Assembly (NCBI GenBank): GCA_028717865.1
Contig: JAQUMZ010000081.1
Coordinates: 1 to 9,346, forward strand
Direction of reading: 5' to 3'
DNA from: Elusimicrobiota bacterium
Lineage (GTDB): Bacteria; Elusimicrobiota; Elusimicrobia; UBA1565; UBA9628
Length of the DNA stretch: 9,346 nucleotides
Shown: positions 4,647 through 9,346 of the stretch, piece after piece
How the letters are laid out: each line of letters begins with the position of its first letter
Position numbering within the stretch: the first letter of the stretch is position 1
Made by a program: the position numbers and the translations under genes
The notes under the pieces: generated by a model
What the model saw: only the letters and a program-made list of their open reading frames with translations
The model's database searches: none
What the model was told of the DNA's origin: nothing

Positions 4647-6683
4647 GTGCCCCTCTTCCGCATCAAGTCGCCCTTCCGTCCCGCCGGCGACCAGCCCCAG
4701 GCCATCGCGAGCCTGACGCGCCGCTTGCGCGAGGGCGCGCCCCATCAAGTCCTGCTTGGGGTCACCGGCTCGGGCAAAACCTTCACCGCCGCCCACGTGA
4801 TCGCCGAATTGCAGAAGCCCACCCTCGTCATTTCGCCGAACAAGGTCCTGGCCGCCCAGCTCTACTCCGAGTTCAAGGCCTTCTTTCCGGACAACGCAGT
4901 CGAATTCTTCATCTCCTACTACGACTACTATCAGCCGGAAGCCTACGTCCCGGCCACCGACACCTATATTGAAAAGGACTCCTCCATAAATGACCGCATA
5001 GACCGCCTGCGGCTCAAGTGCACGAGCTCCCTGCTCTCGCGCCCCGACGTGATCGTGGTGGCCTCCGTCTCCTGCATCTACAACATCGGCTCGCCGGAGA
5101 CTTACAAGGAATCCTCCATCCCGCTGGAGGTGGGATACAAGACCACCCGCGGCCGCCTGCTCGAGGACCTGGTCCGCATCCACTACGAGCGCAACGAGAC
5201 CGAGTTCGTGCGCGGCCGCTTCCGGGTCAAGGGCGCGGTCGTCGACGTCTTCCCCGCCTACATGGAGACCGCCCTGCGCGTGGAACTGGGCGACGAGGCG
5301 GTCACGGCCATCACCGAATTCGACCCCCTGACCGGGGACCGCCTGCGCCGTTTGGATCGCGAGTGGATATATCCCGCCAAGCACTTCGTCACCTCCGGGC
5401 CCCAGTTGGATACGGCCCTGGCCGCCATACGCGCGGAACTCGCCCAGCGCCTGGAATATTTCCGCAAGACGGGCAAGCTGCTGGAGGCCCAGCGCCTGGA
5501 GCAGCGGACCCGCTACGACCTGGAGATGCTCCAGCAGGTGGGCTTCTGCCACGGCATCGAGAACTACTCGCGCCATTTATCCGGCCGCCCGCCCGGCGAG
5601 CGGCCGTTCTGCCTGCTGGATTTCTTTCCCAAGGACTGCCTGACGCTCATCGACGAGTCGCACGTCGCCATCCCCCAGATCAACGGCATGTACGAGGGCG
5701 ACCGGGCGCGCAAGCAGACCCTGGTGGACTTCGGCTTCCGCCTGCCTTCCGCCCTGGACAACCGGCCCCTGAAATTCTCCGAGTTCGAGGCCCTGGCCGG
5801 CCAGCGCGTCTACATCTCCGCCACCCCGGGGCCCTACGAACTCAAGCGCAGCGCCGGCGAGATAGTCGAGCAGGTCATCCGCCCCACCGGGCTGGTGGAC
5901 CCCGAGGTGCTCATCCTGCCCAGCGCCGGACAGCTCGACGATCTGATGCGCCGCATCCGCGAGCGCGCCGGGCGCAAGGAGCGCGCCCTGGTCAACACCC
6001 TGACCAAACGCGCCGCCGAGGACCTGGCCGAATACCTGGCGGGCCAGGGCCTGCGCGTGCGCTACCTGCACAGCGACATCGACTCCCTGGAACGCATCGC
6101 GATACTCCAGGACCTGCGCGCGGGCAAGTTCGACGTTCTGGTGGGCATCAACCTCCTGCGCGAGGGCCTGGACCTGCCCGAGGTCTCGCTGGTGGCGATC
6201 CTGGGGGCCGACCACGAGGGCTTCCTGCGCTCCGAGACGACCCTCATCCAGATCGCCGGCCGGGCCGCGCGCAACGTAGGCAGCAGCGTCGTGCTCTACG
6301 CCGACCAGCGCACGGGTTCGATGGAGCGCGCCCTGTCCGAGATGGACCGCCGCCGCGCCAGGCAGCTCGAGCACAACCGGCGCCACGGCATTACGCCGCG
6401 CACCATCGTCAAGGCGGTCTCCCAGCTCGAGGAATTCCAGAGCTCGGCCAAGCGCTCGGGCCTGGAGCTGCTGCGGCGCACCGAGAGGCCGCTTTCGGCC
6501 AAGGAGATACCCGACCTGGCCGCCGAGATCGAATCGCGCATGCGCCAGGCGGCCGACAACCTGGACTTCGAGCTGGCCGCGGCCCTGCGCGACGAGTGGC
6601 TGGAACTGCGCGAGATGGCCGCGATGGGGGTCAAGGGGGGCTCGACCAAGCCCTCTCGACGTAGGCCTGCTTCAAGGACTTGA
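4647..6683 (+). CDS. uvrB: UvrABC excinuclease subunit B
   Basis: UvrB is the damage-verifying helicase-like subunit of nucleotide excision repair. It is loaded on DNA by UvrA, melts the helix around the lesion and recruits UvrC for incision. The sequence (678 aa, normal length) shows the whole family pattern: Walker A GVTGSGKT (38-45), the damage-probing beta-hairpin YYDYYQPEAYVP (91-102), Walker B IDESH (335-339), the C-terminal helicase motifs with GFLRSETTLIQ and QIAGRAARN (525-543), and a C-terminal UVR motif (about 620-656) for UvrC/UvrA contact. The stretch 'ILGADHEG' has Gly where I recall Asp in most UvrBs. Translation begins at GTG 4647 immediately after a TATAAT box, with no ribosome site. 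The last 17 residues form a basic tail past the UVR motif and overlap the convergent gene. No uvrA or uvrC is in the window. Confidence 0.98.
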   Translation: MPLFRIKSPFRPAGDQPQAIASLTRRLREGAPHQVLLGVTGSGKTFTAAHVIAELQKPTLVISPNKVLAAQLYSEFKAFFPDNAVEFFISYYDYYQPEAYVPATDTYIEKDSSINDRIDRLRLKCTSSLLSRPDVIVVASVSCIYNIGSPETYKESSIPLEVGYKTTRGRLLEDLVRIHYERNETEFVRGRFRVKGAVVDVFPAYMETALRVELGDEAVTAITEFDPLTGDRLRRLDREWIYPAKHFVTSGPQLDTALAAIRAELAQRLEYFRKTGKLLEAQRLEQRTRYDLEMLQQVGFCHGIENYSRHLSGRPPGERPFCLLDFFPKDCLTLIDESHVAIPQINGMYEGDRARKQTLVDFGFRLPSALDNRPLKFSEFEALAGQRVYISATPGPYELKRSAGEIVEQVIRPTGLVDPEVLILPSAGQLDDLMRRIRERAGRKERALVNTLTKRAAEDLAEYLAGQGLRVRYLHSDIDSLERIAILQDLRAGKFDVLVGINLLREGLDLPEVSLVAILGADHEGFLRSETTLIQIAGRAARNVGSSVVLYADQRTGSMERALSEMDRRRARQLEHNRRHGITPRTIVKAVSQLEEFQSSAKRSGLELLRRTERPLSAKEIPDLAAEIESRMRQAADNLDFELAAALRDEWLELREMAAMGVKGGSTKPSRRRPASRT

Positions 6684-7164
6684 ACACCCGGTGCAGGTCC
6701 CGGGCGTCGCGGAAGGTCCGGGAGGCCTCGGCCAGCACCGCCGGATCGTAGATCAGGAAGGGATGCATCTGCCCGTCGCCTATGCCGCCGTGCTCGGAGA
6801 TCACGGTGTATTTGTCGTTGTAGTCCAGGGTCGCGCCGTCCTGGTACGGCGCGAAGACCACCACGTCGCCGGCGTCGTCGAGCCGCAGGTAATCCTCGAT
6901 CTGGTCCGCCAGGGCCGCCTCGGACATCCGGGCGTCCTGGTACCCGGCCAACGGATCGACGCCTTCTGAAACGGAGAGCCGCCCGCCCCGGATCGAGGCT
7001 TTCCCCGCCTTGGCAAGCAGGACCGCGTCCGGCCCGCTTCTCACGGCGACCATGCCGACGGCCTCGTGCCCGGCCAAGGCCTTTAAAAAGCCGGGGTATA
7101 AACGCTCGACCACGGACATATCCGCGTGGCCTTCGCGGCCGCGCAAATAAAGCGTCTTGACCAT
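6631..7164 (-). CDS. Stand-alone C-terminal domain of an alkaline-phosphatase-superfamily protein (177 aa)
   Basis: The start is the ATG at 7164, six to seven bases after a TATAAT box; the frame upstream is open but GC-rich and unlike protein. The sequence matches, from memory, the C-terminal region of large bacterial alkaline phosphatase/type I phosphodiesterase proteins, some with a phage-holin-like membrane domain. Shared features in order are 'TLYLRG', 'ERLYPGFLKALAGHEAVGMVAVRS' (split as ERLYPGF / VGMVAVRS), 'DPLAGY', 'VVVFAPYQDG' and 'SEHGGIGDGQMHPFLIYD'. In those proteins the last element ends the metal-binding core. Here the N-terminal part with the catalytic Ser/Thr and the other metal ligands is absent, so hydrolase activity is unlikely alone. 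It may be a remnant, a regulatory or binding domain, or a partner of a catalytic half elsewhere. There is no signal peptide. It overlaps the 3' end of uvrB by 53 bp, tail to tail. Confidence 0.72.
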   Translation of the reverse strand: MVKTLYLRGREGHADMSVVERLYPGFLKALAGHEAVGMVAVRSGPDAVLLAKAGKASIRGGRLSVSEGVDPLAGYQDARMSEAALADQIEDYLRLDDAGDVVVFAPYQDGATLDYNDKYTVISEHGGIGDGQMHPFLIYDPAVLAEASRTFRDARDLHRVFKSLKQAYVERAWSSPP

Positions 7165-7171
7165 ACGCGAA

Positions 7172-7177
7172 ATTATA
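7172..7177 (-). promoter_or_regulatory. Consensus -10 box TATAAT of the 6631-7164 gene, predicted leaderless
   Basis: On the minus strand TATAAT (7177-7172) is followed by seven bases and then the ATG at 7164. The predicted start point is the base just before, or the first base of, the start codon. TTATGG (7200-7195) sits 17 bases upstream as a weak -35 candidate. No Shine-Dalgarno is present. Confidence 0.55.
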
Positions 7178-7284
7178 AGGCTCGCGGCCCGGCCCCATAA
7201 GGGCCCGGCGGCCCAGCCCGGCCCGGTCCTTTGGCCCAGGCTGCACGCCCCCCGACGGCCCATGCCCCGGACCCATCAGCGACT

Positions 7285-7290
7285 CATACT
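7285..7290 (+). promoter_or_regulatory. Possible -10 box CATACT of the 7297-8880 gene
   Basis: CATACT matches the -10 consensus at four of six positions, including the conserved second A and final T. It lies six bases before the GTG at 7297, the same geometry as at uvrB. No ribosome site is visible there. TACGAT (7290-7295) is an alternative box but would start transcription inside the gene. Confidence 0.25.
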
Positions 7291-7296
7291 ACGATC

Positions 7297-8880
7297 GTGA
7301 GCAGGCTGCTGCTTTTGGGCTGGTTCGGCGTCCTAGCCGCAGTTCCGAGCCGGTCCGCGGATTGCCCGCCCTTTACGCCCGAAATCGAGCAGGCCTGGGG
7401 CATCGGCGAAGCCCGCTGGCGGCAGGAATGCGCGTTGGGGCGGGATCCTCGGATCGTCCTGGGCGAAATCAGCCGGGAATTCGTCAGCCGGTGCAAGCAG
7501 GATTTCCAGGCGCAGGCCCCGGCCGGGATGGTCCCGCCCGAAAAAGTAGCGGAACTTTGCGGACAGGGACGGCCGGGAGAAACGCGTCTGAAAGGGCTTC
7601 TGCGGGGCAATCAGCCGTCCTCCGATCCCGGCGCCCTCGCGTCCTTGATGAATTTTCCGGCCGCCGGCTCCTTTGCCTCCGCGCTGGACGGCTGGTACGA
7701 TGGCGGCGCCGCGAGGCCTCCCGAAGGCCCGCTCCTGCCCGTAATCGGGTCCGTGCCGCACCGACAGCTCGAGCAGCTGTTTCAATTCCCGGCGGACCCG
7801 GTCCAGAGGCGTTTCTTCGAGACGGTCTTGGGGCGCATGCAGGACACCGAGGAGGGACAAGCCCTGCTGCGCGACCTTTTCGCGGAAAGCGCCCGCTTCA
7901 AGCCGCCCAGGCGCATCAAGCTGGTCATGCGCGCTTGGGGAGGCAAGATCGCCCGCGTCGACGGAGTGTGGGGAATAGCGGAGGCCCTGGCGGGGACCGG
8001 CCTCGGCGATGACGACGCGTGGGAACTGGAGATGAATTCCATTTATCTGCGCTGGGCCGGCTTCCATGGCGGCAAACCGGCCGACTATGCCGACCCGGCC
8101 CTCGCTTTCGAGGACGCCGGGGCCACGGCCCTGCACGAGTTGCAGCACATCCTGCTGCGCAGGCGGGTCGCCGGCCGCGCGAAAAAATGGCTGTCGGTTT
8201 TCGAGCTGGATTACAACGACGAAAAGTTGGCCCGGCTCAAGGAGTTCGCTTTTTCTCTGCAAGTCCATTCCGGCCGGGAGACCGCGAACACCAAGGCGCT
8301 GCGCTGGCTGTTGGGGCTGTCGCAGACCGAGGCTGACCACCGCCCCGAGGATTTCTGGCTGATCCAGAATATCTACACCAAGGACTATTCGGTCATGCTG
8401 GCGGGCGCCGAGATGTCCGACCCTCTCTCGGCTTACCGAGGCCGGATCGCGGCGATAGAGAGGCAACTCGCCAAATGCGCGCGGAAGCTGCGCGACACGG
8501 AAGCGCTGTTGAAGGATATCGCCCGCTTGGAGGCCGATCCCGGCTTGAAGCCCAAGCTGGCCCATCTGCGCGCGAACACCAAAGCCAAGATCGCGGCCCT
8601 GAAGGAATCCAGCCGCAGTTACGAGAAGTCCCGGGCCGCCGTCAACAGCCAGATCAAGAAACTATCGAGGGACCGAGCCAGGTTGGCGGCCATCCGGGCC
8701 GCGGCCGCCGATCCCGCCTACGCGTTCGTGGCGCAAGAAGCGGAACGCGAAACGGCTCGTCTCAAGGCCCTGGTCGCCAGCCACCCGCTGCCGCCCCCAC
8801 CGCAATGGCCGGAGGGACAGTTGACGGAAAAGGAGTTCAAGGCCATCCTGGCCCGACGGCGCCCGGGCGCGGCTCAATAG
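7297..8880 (+). CDS. Secreted HExxH metallopeptidase-like protein with C-terminal coiled coil (527 aa)
   Basis: The start is the GTG at 7297, giving a signal peptide MSRLLLLGWFGVLAAVPSRSA with cleavage before DC. Longer in-frame starts would bury it. The N-terminal part carries four cysteines (23, 45, 66, 88), suitable for two disulfides outside the cytoplasm. The central domain contains 'ATALHELQHILLRR' with HELQH at 280-284, the zinc-binding and catalytic HExxH signature. The Glu in 'RLKEFAFSLQ' (about 316) is a candidate third ligand at a spacing found in Glu-zincins. Residues about 380-490 are rich in Lys, Arg, Glu, Ala and Leu and look like a long coiled coil. A Pro run and a short charged tail follow. 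Substrate and family are unknown; I assign only the peptidase fold, by motif. It is divergent from 6631-7164 and its TAG overlaps the TGA of the convergent deaminase gene. Confidence 0.8.
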   Translation: MSRLLLLGWFGVLAAVPSRSADCPPFTPEIEQAWGIGEARWRQECALGRDPRIVLGEISREFVSRCKQDFQAQAPAGMVPPEKVAELCGQGRPGETRLKGLLRGNQPSSDPGALASLMNFPAAGSFASALDGWYDGGAARPPEGPLLPVIGSVPHRQLEQLFQFPADPVQRRFFETVLGRMQDTEEGQALLRDLFAESARFKPPRRIKLVMRAWGGKIARVDGVWGIAEALAGTGLGDDDAWELEMNSIYLRWAGFHGGKPADYADPALAFEDAGATALHELQHILLRRRVAGRAKKWLSVFELDYNDEKLARLKEFAFSLQVHSGRETANTKALRWLLGLSQTEADHRPEDFWLIQNIYTKDYSVMLAGAEMSDPLSAYRGRIAAIERQLAKCARKLRDTEALLKDIARLEADPGLKPKLAHLRANTKAKIAALKESSRSYEKSRAAVNSQIKKLSRDRARLAAIRAAAADPAYAFVAQEAERETARLKALVASHPLPPPPQWPEGQLTEKEFKAILARRRPGAAQ

Positions 8881-9346
8881 CCCTTGGGCATGACCGGCAC
8901 CAGCCGGCCCTTGACCTTCTTGAAGTCGCCGAGGTTGGTCCGGATCCAATCCCGGACCTCTTGGATCTTGTAGCGGCCGGAGGAGGTCTGCGTGAAGACC
9001 CGCTCGATGCCCGCGTTGATGATCATGCGCTTGCAGATGCGGCAGGGCTCGGCGCCGTTGATGACCTCGCCCGTATCCGCCGCGACCCCCACCAGGTAGA
9101 GCGTCGCGCCCAGCATGTCGAAACGAGCCGCGTGGATGATCGCGTTTTGCTCGGCGTGCACCGCGCGGCACCACTCGTAATGCTCCCCTTTCGGGATATT
9201 GAGCTTGATGCGCACGCAGCCGCCCACCTCGGTGCAGTTCCTGGTGCTGCGGGGCGCGCCGGCGTAGCCCGTGGAGACGAGCTGGTCGTTGTTGACGATG
9301 ACCGCCCCGTAGTGGCGGCGCAGGCAGGTGCTGCGGCGGGCCACCT
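8874..9346 (-). CDS. dCMP deaminase-like zinc deaminase, N-terminus outside window
   Basis: Deoxycytidylate deaminase converts dCMP to dUMP, the precursor for thymidylate synthase. Visible are 'RSTCLRRHYGAVIV', 'STGYAGAPR', a Cys-containing insert (CTEVGGC), the zinc and catalytic signature HAEQNAI, and PCRICKRMIINAG with the two zinc cysteines. The insert plus HAEQNAI is typical of dCMP deaminase/ComEB rather than cytidine or tRNA-adenosine deaminases. The GTG at 9344 codes an internal Val ('VARRSTC'), not the start; by comparison with the family about 15-20 N-terminal residues lie beyond the window. The C-terminus has an extension (about 'GRYKIQEVRDWIRTNL' onward) past the core, possibly lineage-specific. 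The stop (8874-8876) lies inside the end of the convergent peptidase-like gene. All catalytic residues expected in this part are present. Confidence 0.92.
   Translation of the reverse strand, partial: VARRSTCLRRHYGAVIVNNDQLVSTGYAGAPRSTRNCTEVGGCVRIKLNIPKGEHYEWCRAVHAEQNAIIHAARFDMLGATLYLVGVAADTGEVINGAEPCRICKRMIINAGIERVFTQTSSGRYKIQEVRDWIRTNLGDFKKVKGRLVPVMPKGY

Noticed and set aside
4580..4647. SOS (LexA) box controlling uvrB
   Set aside because: I looked for CTGT-N8-ACAG and GAAC-N4-GTTC type sites and found none. The only symmetry is GGCCTAGGCC and a short hairpin, so SOS control cannot be claimed.
5018..6664. Long alternative plus-strand frame within uvrB
   Set aside because: It is the +2 shadow of a certain uvrB, with Arg/Pro/Gly-rich composition.
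7165..7263. Missing N-terminal phosphatase domain upstream of 7164
   Set aside because: The frame is open to 7263 but encodes a short Gly/Arg/Ala-rich stretch with no catalytic motif, and the TATAAT box lies within it.
7333..8565. Minus-strand open frame opposite the HELQH protein
   Set aside because: The plus-strand frame has a signal peptide, zincin motif and coiled coil; the antisense has none of these.
9342..9344. GTG as the start of the deaminase gene
   Set aside because: It falls in the middle of the conserved 'VA.RSTCLRR' block, so it is an internal Val codon of a gene continuing past the right edge.

Overview
The window is a compact, GC-rich bacterial segment. It holds seven protein-coding genes, two of them cut by the window edges, and I saw no RNA gene, insertion sequence or CRISPR array. 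Two genes are housekeeping and easily recognised: a complete uvrB (4647-6683, +), and a dCMP deaminase-like gene (8874 to the right edge, -) whose start lies outside the window. The rest encode membrane or exported proteins of little-known type. The organism cannot be fixed from this sequence. High GC, alanine/proline-rich exported proteins with long unstructured leaders, and an N-terminal 'FDG' element suggest an Elusimicrobiota-like lineage, but that is an impression from memory, not a demonstrated assignment.

Layout, left to right. Positions 1-800 (-) hold the N-terminal 266 residues of a membrane protein resembling the DUF4175 type. Its -10 box lies in the loop of a perfect inverted repeat. 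A small one-helix membrane protein (978-1304, -) follows, with an intrinsic terminator downstream. Next is a two-gene minus-strand operon for exported proteins: 3176-4462 first, then 1485-3143, separated by 32 bases. A palindrome lies at its presumed promoter and a 12-bp hairpin just after its last stop. uvrB is divergent from this operon. A short minus-strand gene (6631-7164) overlaps the 3' end of uvrB tail to tail by 53 bp. It encodes only what looks like the C-terminal part of an alkaline-phosphatase-superfamily protein. Divergent from it is a secreted HExxH metallopeptidase-like protein (7297-8880, +), whose stop overlaps the stop of the convergent deaminase gene by 7 bp.

The genes do not form one obvious pathway. 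uvrB (nucleotide excision repair) and the deaminase (dUMP supply for dTTP) both concern DNA, but they are separate transcription units. The exported proteins may be related in theme. The protein at 7297-8880 carries an intact HELQH motif. The protein at 3176-4462 has a similar helix in which both histidines appear to be replaced, so it may be a non-catalytic relative. Three start codons (uvrB, 6631-7164 and, more weakly, 7297-8880) sit 6-7 bases after a -10-like box, implying leaderless mRNAs. Other genes in the window have clear Shine-Dalgarno sequences, so both initiation modes seem to coexist.
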